A stretch of DNA of 38,946 bases from Oscillospiraceae bacterium (lineage in GTDB: Bacteria; Bacillota; Clostridia; Saccharofermentanales; Saccharofermentanaceae). Location of the stretch: contig CACYMP010000022.1 in NCBI GenBank assembly GCA_902775565.1, positions 1 through 38,946 on the forward strand. Direction: 5' to 3'. A program made the translations under genes and the position numbers. Below the pieces are notes generated by a model. It saw only the letters and a list, made by a program, of their open reading frames with translations. It had not been told where the DNA came from and made no database searches. This document shows positions 1 to 7,830 of the stretch, piece by piece (the first letter of the stretch is position 1; every line of letters begins with the position of its first letter).

Positions 1-67
1 ACGACCTGCGTATGCCTTGGATTATCTGACTCCAAAACAATATCGAATGCTCTACCAAAAGGTTTAG
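1..67 (+). CDS. IS3-family transposase OrfB, C-terminal end (partial)
   Basis: Reading from base 2, the frame encodes about 21 residues ending at TAG (65-67), including RPAYALDYLTPKQY. This matches the end of the integrase core (rve_3 region) of IS3-family OrfB transposases, which typically read RPHSALGYLTPEEF. The protein would carry the DDE catalytic core that moves the element, but all catalytic residues lie outside the window. No upstream sequence is available, so intactness cannot be judged. The family call rests on this short motif plus the terminal repeat-like sequence that follows it. Confidence 0.72.
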   Translation, partial: RPAYALDYLTPKQYRMLYQKV

Positions 68-113
68 GTGTATATTTTCTTGTTTGTGTGTCTACTTTTA
101 CTTGACTAGTGCA
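1..113 (+). mobile_element. Right end of an IS3-family insertion sequence
   Basis: The transposase tail (1-67) is followed by a short non-coding stretch and a candidate right terminal inverted repeat at about 88-113. It reads outward to a CA end at 112-113, as IS3-family ends do. The next bases (114-125) match the right arm of the palindromic repeat found elsewhere in the window, so the element seems to sit inside one such palindrome. The left end and the target duplication lie outside the window, so the boundary is inferred from the CA end and from where repeat similarity begins. Confidence 0.6.
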
Positions 114-116
114 TTC

Positions 117-198
117 ATCCGTAATCCGGACTTGAGCTAACCGAAAAGGCAATCGAAATTTCGGCTAAAAAAATGAAAAAGTGCAATTTCGTCCGTAA
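117..198. repeat. Degenerate phased palindrome array (half-sites at 117, 159, 191)
   Basis: Three half-sites related to TTACGGCT/AGCCGTAA lie here: ATCCGTAA (117-124), TTTCGGCT (159-166) and GTCCGTAA (191-198). The last two delimit a 40-bp unit, the same size as units in the 15854-16177 array. Start-to-start spacings are 42 and 32 bp, identical to that array. The first half-site is a right arm whose left partner is replaced by the IS3-family element. The pairing is imperfect, so this looks like a decayed copy. There is no gene between 114 and 332. Confidence 0.6.
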
Positions 199-263
199 AA
201 TGATATTTAGTGTGCGCAAACCGGCACGCCCACCCCTTCAAACGCGAACAAAAGCAAAAAGCA

Positions 264-300
264 ATCGTCCCATCCGGGTTACAGCGATGGATGGGACGAT
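264..300 (-). terminator. Intrinsic terminator of the pentose operon
   Basis: Twelve-base arms (264-275 and 289-300) pair perfectly around a 13-base loop. Read on the minus strand, the stem is followed by a T-rich stretch (TTGCTTTTTGC). It lies 33 bases past the araD stop codon, so it should end the transcript that begins upstream of the binding-protein gene. Confidence 0.8.
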
Positions 301-332
301 TTATTTGGAAGTATTATGAAGATAAACCTTGA

Positions 333-1028
333 TCAGCCCTGACCGTAGTAAGCGTTCTTGCCGTGCTTTCTAAGGTAGTGCTTATCCAAGAGTTCCTGCT
401 GCATGGCGCCGAGCGAAGGATTGATCATCTTCGCGTGGAAGGCCATGAATGCGCATTCCTCAAGGACAACAGAGTTGTGGACGGCATCGTTTGCGTCCTT
501 GCCCCAGGTGAAAGGTCCGTGGCTGTTGACCAGGACTGCGGGGACCTGTATAGGATCGATGCCTCTGGTATTGAAGGTCTCGATTATTACGTTGCCTGTC
601 TCGAGCTCATACTCGCCGCCAATCTCCTCGGGTGTCATCTTGCGCGTGCAGGGGATCTCACCATAGAAAGTGTCGCCCTGGGTCGTGCCATATGCGGTGA
701 TGCCGACGCCTGCCTGTGCAAAGCTCGTAGCCCATCTCGAATGAGTGTGGACGACTCCTCCGATGCCGGGGAAAGCCTTGTAGAGGGCGATGTGCGTGGG
801 TGTGTCGCTTGAGGGCTTGTAGTGGCCTTCGACGACTTTGCCGTCTAAATCCAAGACGACCATGTCCTCAGCCTTCATGCCGTCGTAGTCGACACCGCTC
901 GGCTTGATAACGATGAGGCCTGACTCTCTGTCGATCTCGGATACATTACCCCATGTGAAGGTGACGAGATCGTGCTTCGGGAGCAGAAGATTGGCCTTAA
1001 GAACTTTTTCTTTAAGTGCTTCTAACAT
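333..1028 (-). CDS. araD: L-ribulose-5-phosphate 4-epimerase
   Basis: Interconverts L-ribulose 5-phosphate and D-xylulose 5-phosphate, the last step of L-arabinose breakdown before the pentose phosphate pathway. It acts in the cytoplasm. The 231 residues match the full family length. The class II aldolase/epimerase fold is shown by GNVSEID near residue 27, [11 protein letters not shown] near 41, the metal-binding HTHS (His94, His96), and a C-terminal [11 protein letters not shown] segment carrying the third metal histidine. The AAGGAG ribosome binding site sits about 9 bases before the ATG. It is the last gene of a minus-strand operon with the FGGY kinase, two permeases, ATPase and binding protein, and is followed by a terminator. 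Family members acting on other pentulose or fuculose phosphates are possible, but the neighbours favour arabinose. Confidence 0.93.
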   Translation of the reverse strand: MLEALKEKVLKANLLLPKHDLVTFTWGNVSEIDRESGLIVIKPSGVDYDGMKAEDMVVLDLDGKVVEGHYKPSSDTPTHIALYKAFPGIGGVVHTHSRWATSFAQAGVGITAYGTTQGDTFYGEIPCTRKMTPEEIGGEYELETGNVIIETFNTRGIDPIQVPAVLVNSHGPFTWGKDANDAVHNSVVLEECAFMAFHAKMINPSLGAMQQELLDKHYLRKHGKNAYYGQG

Positions 1029-1054
1029 TGCTTGCGGCTCCTTGATACTTGATA

Positions 1055-2575
1055 TCAGAATTTTACCGCAGCAACGCGCTCAGCGTCGAGCGCCGCGGAG
1101 AACTTTTCAATGTACTTGTCAAAGCCTTCCACGTCTTCGGCAACAGGTGCGAAAGTGGAACTCTTTGCGTTTGCGAAGATCTTATCGGCAAGGAATGCCT
1201 CTAATGTCTCGCCACTCTTCAGGATACGGTAAGCGGCAAGAAGTGCCATACCGTAAGGCCCGCCCTCGCCTGCCGTCTCCATGACGGTGACGGGCGCCTT
1301 GCAGGCAGCCGCCATATAGCGCTGGCCTACGACCGGAGTCTTGAAAAGACCGCCGTGGCCTGTGAGGCTTACGATCTCAACGCCCTCTTTTGCGAGGATG
1401 TCCATGCCGATCTTGAGAGTTGCCATTGTCGAATAGAGCTGTGATCTCAGGAAGTTCGCGAGCGAGAAATCGCTGTCAGGTGTCCTGATGACGAACGGTC
1501 TTCCGCTGTCTAAGTGCGTAACGCCTTCGCCTGCCATGTAGTTGACTGTGCATACTCCGCCGCAGTCGGCAGCTCCGTCCATGGACTTCTGATAAAGCTT
1601 TGTATAAAGCTCGCCTGTGTCAACAGAGCCTCCGAAAAGCTCGATCGTCTGCTTTAAGACGTTGACCCATGCGTTCATGTCGTTTGTGCAGTTGTTGCAG
1701 TGGACCATTGCAACAGGCTTGCCGCTCGGTGTCGTGACCATGTCGATCTCTTCGTAAACCTTGCTCAAAGGCTTGTCTAATACGACCATCGCGAAAATGC
1801 TCGTGCCTGCGGAGACGTTTCCTGTCTTTGCGGATACCGCGTTGGTTGCAGTCATGCCGGTACCGGCGTCGCCTTCTGCAGGTGCAAAAGGAGTGCCCTC
1901 AGGGAGAGCTCCTCCGAGGAGAGCTGCACCTTCAGCAGTAAGTGAGCCTGCGTCTTCGCCTGCTGCCAAAACCTTAGGCAGGATGTCTCTGATCTTCCAG
2001 CCGAGATTCTTATCTGCGATAAGGTTATCGAACTTGTCGATCATGGCCTGATCGTAATCAAGAGTGTTGCTGTCGATCGGGAACATGCCCGAAGCGTCGC
2101 CTACGCCCAAAGCGTTGACGCCTGTAAGTCTATAGTGAACATATCCTGCGAGCGTTGTGATGTGCGCGATGCGGGAAATGTGTTCTTCGTTGTTTAAGAT
2201 CGCCTGATAAAGATGAGCAATGCTCCATCTCTGGGGAATGTTGAAGTCAAGGAGACCCGTCAGATCAGATGCGGCTTGAGCCGTCATTGTATTCTGCCAT
2301 GTACGGAATGGCACAAGGAGATTCCATTCCGTATCAAATGCCAGATACCCGTGCATCATTGCTGAAATACCCGCAGCAGCAATGTCAGCCGTATCTGTCT
2401 CTGACAGGGCCTTCCTCAGGCCTTCAAAGGCCTCTTCCAGACTGTAAGTCCAGACTCCGTCCGTGAAGTCACTCTTCCAGACATAGTCGCCTGAAGAACG
2501 CGGAGCGAAGTTGCCGTCGATAACGACAGACTTTATACGTGTGGATCCGAATTCAATGCCTAGGAAATTACTCAT
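1055..2575 (-). CDS. FGGY-family carbohydrate kinase (probable L-ribulokinase)
   Basis: Probably phosphorylates L-ribulose with ATP to give the substrate of the adjacent epimerase. The protein has 506 residues, the usual FGGY length, with two actin-like lobes. The N-terminal phosphate loop is FGSTRIK near residue 9, and the C-terminal lobe has a glycine-rich region ([13 protein letters not shown], then TGHGGLFKT). It resembles the xylulokinase-like branch rather than classical enteric AraB, so substrate specificity is inferred from context. The GGAGG ribosome binding site is 7 bases before the ATG at 2575. It lies 26 bp upstream of araD and 18 bp downstream of a permease gene, clearly in the same operon. 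Alternatives are a xylulose or other pentulose kinase. Confidence 0.85.
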   Translation of the reverse strand: MSNFLGIEFGSTRIKSVVIDGNFAPRSSGDYVWKSDFTDGVWTYSLEEAFEGLRKALSETDTADIAAAGISAMMHGYLAFDTEWNLLVPFRTWQNTMTAQAASDLTGLLDFNIPQRWSIAHLYQAILNNEEHISRIAHITTLAGYVHYRLTGVNALGVGDASGMFPIDSNTLDYDQAMIDKFDNLIADKNLGWKIRDILPKVLAAGEDAGSLTAEGAALLGGALPEGTPFAPAEGDAGTGMTATNAVSAKTGNVSAGTSIFAMVVLDKPLSKVYEEIDMVTTPSGKPVAMVHCNNCTNDMNAWVNVLKQTIELFGGSVDTGELYTKLYQKSMDGAADCGGVCTVNYMAGEGVTHLDSGRPFVIRTPDSDFSLANFLRSQLYSTMATLKIGMDILAKEGVEIVSLTGHGGLFKTPVVGQRYMAAACKAPVTVMETAGEGGPYGMALLAAYRILKSGETLEAFLADKIFANAKSSTFAPVAEDVEGFDKYIEKFSAALDAERVAAVKF

Positions 2576-2593
2576 CTTTCACCCTCCGAGCCG

Positions 2594-3637
2594 TTATTTT
2601 TTCGCACCTGCCTTACGGCGCAGAACAAGGCTCTGGATCAGAAGGAACAGACAGAGCATGAAAGCGACCGTGATGTTGGTCCACCATGCTTCATCAAGTC
2701 CCAGTGATGAAACGATGTTCTTGATGGTGCTGAGGCTCAGCACTCCGAAAAATGTACCGATGATGTTACCAACGCCGCCCGTGAGCATCGTGCCACCGAT
2801 GATGGAGGATGCTATGGCGTTCATTTCAGCACCATCTGCATGCGAAGGAGAACCGGAGCCTACATGCATAAAATACACATAACCGCCGATGGCCGCAAGT
2901 AAACTGCAGAGAAGATGCGCGAAGAACTTTGTACGCTTGACGTTGATACCCAATAATCTTGCGCTCTGGTTGTTGCCGCCGACTGCGTAGAAGTTTCTTC
3001 CGAGCCTTGTCCAGCGGAGAAGGACGAAAAGAAGGATGACTACGACGATCGCGATGACAACGCCGATCTCGATATAAGCAGGAATGAATACGCCTTTCTT
3101 GTTGTAAGAACCCAGGAACGGGATAGTGATCCTTGTGTTCTTCAGCGCGACGAAATCTTTGTTCTCTACGTTGAACTGTGTAGCGTTTACGATGGTCGTC
3201 AGACCCTTCGCGAAAAACAGTCCCGCGAGAGATACGATGAACGGCTGGATCTCAAGGTAAGCTACGAGGAAACCCTGAACGAGACCGAAAGCCAGACCGA
3301 TAGCCAGTGCTATGCAGATGGATGTCGGAACGTTGCCGGGCTTAGCGCCCATGTCGAGGTAGACTGCTGCGCTCATGCAGACGAGAGAAGTTACCTGGCC
3401 GACCGAGATATCGATACCGCCGGTGATCATGACAAGGCTCATGCCGCAGGAGAGAATGATGAGGCTTGCGTTCTCGTTGAGTATGTTAAGGAAGTTCTGC
3501 GGCTTCAAGAATCCCGAGCCGAGTGTGATAACTGCCAGCGCATACATCAAGATGAATACAACTACCGTGATGAGGGTAAGCAGATTGGTATCTGACATTC
3601 CCTTCAGGCCTCTTCTTGAGGATAACCTGTTTTCCAT
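2594..3637 (-). CDS. Sugar ABC transporter permease (YjfF-like)
   Basis: One of two membrane subunits of a ribose/galactofuranose-type importer (BPD_transp_2 family), 347 residues with about nine hydrophobic segments and no signal peptide. The family's conserved loop appears as GGIDISVGQVTSLV near residue 75, followed by later glycine-rich segments (SIIGGTMLTGGVGNIIGT). The start is placed at ATG 3637 because AGGAGG ends 9 bases before it. A GTG nine bases further upstream overlaps the ribosome binding site. The start lies one base past the stop of the preceding permease gene, which suggests coupled translation. The pair resembles YtfT/YjfF of the galactofuranose transporter, which also takes arabinofuranose-like sugars, so a furanose substrate is plausible. 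Confidence 0.9.
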   Translation of the reverse strand: MENRLSSRRGLKGMSDTNLLTLITVVVFILMYALAVITLGSGFLKPQNFLNILNENASLIILSCGMSLVMITGGIDISVGQVTSLVCMSAAVYLDMGAKPGNVPTSICIALAIGLAFGLVQGFLVAYLEIQPFIVSLAGLFFAKGLTTIVNATQFNVENKDFVALKNTRITIPFLGSYNKKGVFIPAYIEIGVVIAIVVVILLFVLLRWTRLGRNFYAVGGNNQSARLLGINVKRTKFFAHLLCSLLAAIGGYVYFMHVGSGSPSHADGAEMNAIASSIIGGTMLTGGVGNIIGTFFGVLSLSTIKNIVSSLGLDEAWWTNITVAFMLCLFLLIQSLVLRRKAGAKK

Positions 3638-3638
3638 A

Positions 3639-4736
3639 TCAAGCACCCTCCTTTACTGCAGAAGCCGGTTTTTTAGTAAGTCTGTTGAACTTCTCTCTTA
3701 CTACGGGAGCCGAGAGTACAACGAGGATGATGACTACGACTGCCTTGTAAGCAGGAAGCGCGGAGGAGTTGACGTCGAACTTGTAGAGCGTTGTCGTCAG
3801 GAACTGGATGATGTAAGCACCCATGATCGATGCCGGCATGCTGAACTTACCGCCGCCCAACGAGTTGCCTCCGAGAGCTACTGCGAGGATCGCGTCCATT
3901 TCGATATCCTTGGCAACGACTGAGTAGTTGATCGTTGAGATACGGCTGACCTTGATGAGACCGACTACTGCAACGCAGAGACCCAGGATTATGTAAGTGA
4001 TGAGCTTTACGACTGCGGGGTTGATACCGTTGAGTCTTGAAGAGCTCGGGTTGATGCCTACGGACTGTGAATAAAGACCGAGGTTGGTGAATTTCAATAC
4101 AAGGAAGATCACCAGCATGCACGCTGCCGCGATGAATACCGGTGTGGGAACAGGGCATCCCGGGATGAATGTTCCGAAGTATGAGAAGCTCTCATCGGAG
4201 ATGATGGGGAGCTCGTTGTTGTTGATCCATGCTGCGATGGAACGGCCGGCTGTGAAAAGGATCAGGGTCGCGACCATCGGCTGGATCTTGAAGAATGCTA
4301 CGAGCGCGCCGTTGAATGCACCGAAGATCATTGCCACGACACAGGCTACGAGGAAAGCTACGATGATGGGAGCCTTCATGTGATCGGGCCTTGATTCGTT
4401 TCCGCAGAGGACCTTTAGGATGACCGAACCGGCAATGGCGATCGCCGCGCCGACCGAGATATCCTGTCCGCCTGATGCGGAGGTGACCAGCGTCATTCCG
4501 ATGGCGAGGATCGCGAGTTCGGAACCGTAGTCAAGGATCGTGATGAGGTAGCCTGAAAGTACCGGATGACCTGCGCTGTTCGTTCCCATCTTAATAATGA
4601 AGAAAGAGGGATCTGCAATGAGGTTGAAAAGCACCAGTATCAGCAGGGCCAGTACTGGAATGAAAAGCTGCATGCGCGTGATAGCAATGAGCTTTTGCAC
4701 AAAAGGCTTTTTAGATAACGGTTTGGACGATGTCAT
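3639..4736 (-). CDS. Sugar ABC transporter permease (YtfT-like)
   Basis: Second membrane subunit of the importer, 365 residues, BPD_transp_2 family. After a basic cytoplasmic N-terminus (TSSKPLSKKPFVQK) come about nine or ten membrane spans. The family loop reads SGGQDISVGAAIAIAG near residue 90, with GGNSLGGGKFSMPASIMGA near the C-terminus, where the ATPase coupling region is expected. The ATG overlaps the stop codon of the ATPase gene (ATGA at 4733-4736), with GGAGGTG 9 bases upstream inside that gene. It probably forms a heterodimer with the permease encoded next to it. Confidence 0.9.
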   Translation of the reverse strand: MTSSKPLSKKPFVQKLIAITRMQLFIPVLALLILVLFNLIADPSFFIIKMGTNSAGHPVLSGYLITILDYGSELAILAIGMTLVTSASGGQDISVGAAIAIAGSVILKVLCGNESRPDHMKAPIIVAFLVACVVAMIFGAFNGALVAFFKIQPMVATLILFTAGRSIAAWINNNELPIISDESFSYFGTFIPGCPVPTPVFIAAACMLVIFLVLKFTNLGLYSQSVGINPSSSRLNGINPAVVKLITYIILGLCVAVVGLIKVSRISTINYSVVAKDIEMDAILAVALGGNSLGGGKFSMPASIMGAYIIQFLTTTLYKFDVNSSALPAYKAVVVIILVVLSAPVVREKFNRLTKKPASAVKEGA

Positions 4737-6271
4737 TTCTCTTCACCTCCGGCTATGGTTGCCATTACCTTGTTACGGGTGAGCTCGTCACCGTTCAGTT
4801 CTCCTACTACTTTTCTGTCTCTCATGACAATGAGACGTGAGCATGTTCTGAGCATCTCGTCGATCTCGGATGAGATGAACGTGACGCTCTTTCCTTCTGA
4901 AGCAAGCTTGAGCGCGAGCTTCTGGATCTCGATCTTTGTTCCGATGTCGATACCTCTCGTAGGTTCGTCAAGGATAAGGAATTCAGGGTGTGTCAGGAGC
5001 CAGCGGGCAAGGATTACCTTCTGCTGGTTGCCGCCTGAGAGCTGTCCGATAGGTGTATCGGAGGAAGCTGTCTTGATGTCTAAGAGCTCGATATATTCCT
5101 GAGCCATTGCCTCGGCCTTTGCTCTCGAAAACGGTCTGAAGAATCCCTTCATGACCTGCAGCGCGAGGATGATGTTATCTCTTACCGAGAGGTCGGCTAC
5201 GATGCCGTCTAACTTTCTGTCTTCAGGGAGATATCCGATTCCGTGCTTCATCGCATCGATCGGTTTTCTTATCCTGACTTTTACGCCGTTGATCTTAACG
5301 GTACCGCCAAGGACCTTGTCAGCTCCGAAAATGGCTCTGACGCACTCGCTTCGGCCGGAACCCAGAAGTCCCGTGAAGCCGTTGACTTCGCCCTTATAGA
5401 TATTGAAATCGAAAGGCTTGATGCCGGCGTTGCTTACGAGGCCCTTAGCTTCAAGAACAGGCATCGAGGTACGGTCGACTGCTGCAACATCGCTCTCGCT
5501 CTTGATGTCGGACATGTCGTCCAAGTCCTTGCCGAGCATCTTGGAAACGAGCTGTACTCTGGGGAGATCCTCGATGACATATTCGCCAACGAGTGTTCCG
5601 TCTCTTAATACCGTGATCCTGTCGCAGACCTCATAGACCTGGTCAAGGAAGTGTGTGACGAAGATGATGCCTACGCCCTTTGCCTTGAGGTCTCTCATGA
5701 GCTTGAAAAGCTTTTCGACCTCCTGCTCATCCAATGAAGATGTAGGTTCGTCTAGGATGAGCACGCGGCACTTCATATCGACTGCACGTGCGATGGCGAC
5801 CATCTGCTGGACTGCGATAGAGCATGAACCGAGCTGCTGTCTGGGTGTAGCGGGGATGTCGAGCGACCTTAAGATCTCGCCCGCCTTCCTGTTCATGTCG
5901 GCCCAGTTGGTGAATGCTCCTGAACGGCCGATGAACATGTTCTCGGCTACCGAGATGTTCGGGCAGAGGGCTATCTCCTGATAAACCGTTGAGATTCCCG
6001 AATTCTGGGCATCCTGAGGTGATCTTATATGTGCTTCAAGGAACTCGGGCTCAGCCGGGTCCGAAGATGTGTTTCTAATGAAAATCTTTCCGCCGTCTTT
6101 TACATAAACGCCGGTCAGTACCTTTATCAAAGTGGATTTGCCTGCGCCGTTCTCACCCATAAGGGCATGGATCTCGCCGCTTCTCAAAGTAAAATCCACG
6201 TTTTGAAGAGCATTTACACCTGGGAAATATTTGCAGATTCCTCTCATCTGCAGCAATTCACCGTTTTCCAT
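4733..6271 (-). CDS. Sugar ABC transporter ATP-binding protein (YtfR/RbsA-like, double NBD)
   Basis: Powers the importer. It has 512 residues with two fused nucleotide-binding domains, as in RbsA, MglA and YtfR. The first domain has a good Walker A (GENGAGKST, 39-47), a Walker B with LILDEPTSSLD, and the atypical signature CSIAVQQM usual in this family. The second has the expected degenerate Walker A (GLLGSGRSE), a canonical LSGGNQQK signature and LILDEPTRGID. GAGGAG precedes the ATG. A strong hairpin lies between this gene and the upstream binding-protein gene. Everything expected of the family is present. Confidence 0.94.
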   Translation of the reverse strand: MENGELLQMRGICKYFPGVNALQNVDFTLRSGEIHALMGENGAGKSTLIKVLTGVYVKDGGKIFIRNTSSDPAEPEFLEAHIRSPQDAQNSGISTVYQEIALCPNISVAENMFIGRSGAFTNWADMNRKAGEILRSLDIPATPRQQLGSCSIAVQQMVAIARAVDMKCRVLILDEPTSSLDEQEVEKLFKLMRDLKAKGVGIIFVTHFLDQVYEVCDRITVLRDGTLVGEYVIEDLPRVQLVSKMLGKDLDDMSDIKSESDVAAVDRTSMPVLEAKGLVSNAGIKPFDFNIYKGEVNGFTGLLGSGRSECVRAIFGADKVLGGTVKINGVKVRIRKPIDAMKHGIGYLPEDRKLDGIVADLSVRDNIILALQVMKGFFRPFSRAKAEAMAQEYIELLDIKTASSDTPIGQLSGGNQQKVILARWLLTHPEFLILDEPTRGIDIGTKIEIQKLALKLASEGKSVTFISSEIDEMLRTCSRLIVMRDRKVVGELNGDELTRNKVMATIAGGEEK

Positions 6272-6302
6272 AACTCCACTCCTCTGTTGTGTTTCTTAAA
6301 AA

Positions 6303-6335
6303 GGCACGCGGTGCGGAAGTTCCGTACCGCGTGCC
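6303..6335 (-). terminator. Intercistronic hairpin and T-run: attenuator after the binding-protein gene
   Basis: Ten-base GC-rich arms (6303-6312 and 6326-6335) enclose a further five-base stem. Together they form a hairpin of about 33 bases. On the minus strand it is followed directly by TTTTT. It lies between the stop of the binding-protein gene and the start of the ATPase gene. It should terminate part of the transcription, or stabilise the upstream mRNA, so that more binding protein than membrane complex is made. Confidence 0.75.
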
Positions 6336-6375
6336 GGTCAATTACAAGTTATCTGTTGAAACTTTTCCGGACCTG

Positions 6376-7392
6376 TCAGATTCCGTACTTATCAACGTCT
6401 TCCTGTGTGATGGTTGTAGCGTCGAAGCCCTTCTCGTCCATGATGATCGTCTTCTGCTCAGGAGCCTTGCCTGCGGAGAAGTCCTTGATGATCTTGTCGA
6501 TGTAGGAAGCCTGGAAAGGATTGCACTGGCCATCATAGTTCCACTTCTTAGCGAGCAGTTCCTTGAGAGCCCAAGCGTTGCAGTCATAACCCATAACGAT
6601 GACGTCGCCGCCTACGCCGTGAGTGATGTTAGCCTTATCGAGTGCTGCAACAGCGCCCTTAGCCATATCGTCGTTCTCAGCATAGATAACGTTGAACTTG
6701 TCGCCCTTGTCGATGACTGCCTGAACGATCTGCTGTGCCTTCTCTGCGTTCCACTCAGCTGTCTGCTGTGTAACGATTGTCCAGCCATTTGCCTTTGCCT
6801 TGTCGTCTAATGCACCGGAACGGCCCTTCTGAGCTGCGGAGCCCATAACGCCCTGGATGTGGATGATCTTGTACTCAGGGAGCTTCTGGCCCTCGAGCCA
6901 TGCCATAGCTGTGTCGCCTTCTTTTCTCATGTCGGAAACGATGGATGCTTCATAAAGAGAAGGATCTGCATCGATCGTACGGTCGAAAAGAATAACCTTG
7001 ATGCCGGCTGTCTTTGCGTCCTGGAGAACGGAATCCCAACCTGAAACGTCAGCAGCGGAGATAAGAAGATAATCAACTTCATCAGTGATGAACTTCTTAG
7101 CAGCAGCGATCTGCTCGTCGTTCTTAAGGCTGTAAGCGAACTTAGCGTCATAGCCGTTCTCTTTTGTGAAAGTAGCCTTCATGTCCTTGTCGTTTGCTGT
7201 ACGATAACCGGACTCGTTAGGATCGTTGTTGATGATACCAACCTTGATAAGTCCGTCACCTGCAGGTGCAGCTGTTGTCGCAGCGGGAGCAGCAGTGGTA
7301 GCAGCTGCTGTTGTAGCAGCAGGCTTTGCATTGCAGCCGGCCATTGCGAGACCGAAAGTAGCTGTCATCAAAACCGCAAGAAACTTCTTCAT
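6376..7392 (-). CDS. Sugar ABC transporter substrate-binding lipoprotein (YtfQ-like)
   Basis: Extracellular binding protein that delivers sugar to the transporter encoded downstream. It has 338 residues, a lipoprotein signal peptide (basic MKK, hydrophobic core, lipobox AMAGC with Cys20) and an Ala/Thr/Pro-rich low-complexity tether (about 22-47). The periplasmic-binding-protein type 1 fold follows, starting IKVGIINNDPNESGYR. Segments VDYLLISAADVSGWD, VILFDRTIDAD and IHIQGVMGSAAQKGR match the galactofuranose/ribose-binding group. A GAGG ribosome binding site lies about 9 bases before the ATG. The long leader upstream (7393-7830) carries candidate regulator sites. The ligand is inferred to be an arabinose- or galactose-type furanose from the neighbours. 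Confidence 0.92.
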   Translation of the reverse strand: MKKFLAVLMTATFGLAMAGCNAKPAATTAAATTAAPAATTAAPAGDGLIKVGIINNDPNESGYRTANDKDMKATFTKENGYDAKFAYSLKNDEQIAAAKKFITDEVDYLLISAADVSGWDSVLQDAKTAGIKVILFDRTIDADPSLYEASIVSDMRKEGDTAMAWLEGQKLPEYKIIHIQGVMGSAAQKGRSGALDDKAKANGWTIVTQQTAEWNAEKAQQIVQAVIDKGDKFNVIYAENDDMAKGAVAALDKANITHGVGGDVIVMGYDCNAWALKELLAKKWNYDGQCNPFQASYIDKIIKDFSAGKAPEQKTIIMDEKGFDATTITQEDVDKYGI

Positions 7393-7522
7393 AGATTTTT
7401 CCTCACTTTCATAGATGTGTTTCTTGATTTCGGGGCCGGCGGATCACCCCGGCGCCTTCTTGTCCACAGTTTGCCGTGAGGATAAAACCCATTCAATAAG
7501 ATCTGGACGGTTTCGACCGTAT

Positions 7523-7570
7523 AAACAATACAAATTTTGAGGCTCGTTGCAAAAACAATACCAGTTTGAG
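7523..7570 (-). promoter_or_regulatory. Direct repeats, candidate sites for the YesN-type regulator
   Basis: Two near-identical blocks lie upstream of the transporter operon: 7523-7541 and 7553-7570. Both start AAACAATAC and end in TTTGAG or TTTTGAG on the plus strand. Their starts are 30 bp apart, close to three helical turns. Direct repeats of this size and spacing suit an AraC-type response regulator such as the one encoded at 11293-12894. No convincing -35/-10 pair could be fixed next to them, which fits an activator-dependent promoter. Confidence 0.45.
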
Positions 7571-7598
7571 ATAATCTGAATGGATTTGTTCGTTTTCT

Positions 7599-7794
7599 TA
7601 CAAAATGAGCGGGTGTTTTTTTGAAAATTTCACTTTCGCCACGGGCAGGATGTCCCGTTTCGGTCATGTAAAAATGTCAAATGCGCCCCGGGACAGTTTG
7701 AGATTTTTTCGAATATTAAGTAACTTTCCGAAAAAATCCCCATGAAACGTATTTACGAAAAATGTGATTATTTTATGGAATTATACAAAATGTG
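7599..7794. promoter_or_regulatory. Candidate AraR-like operator motifs in the divergent intergenic region
   Basis: TACAAAATGAG (7599-7609) and TACAAAATGTG (7784-7794) are 11-mers differing at one base. A looser copy is at 7754-7766. They lie on the two sides of the 438-bp region between the transporter operon and the regulator gene. That position would let one repressor control both transcripts. ACAAAT-type half-sites are known for Firmicute AraR, but no full palindrome is visible here, so this is a candidate only. Nothing else in 7393-7830 looks coding. Confidence 0.35.
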
Positions 7795-7830
7795 CCCTTC
7801 GGAAAATAACGCAAAAGGAGCCGCAAAGCT

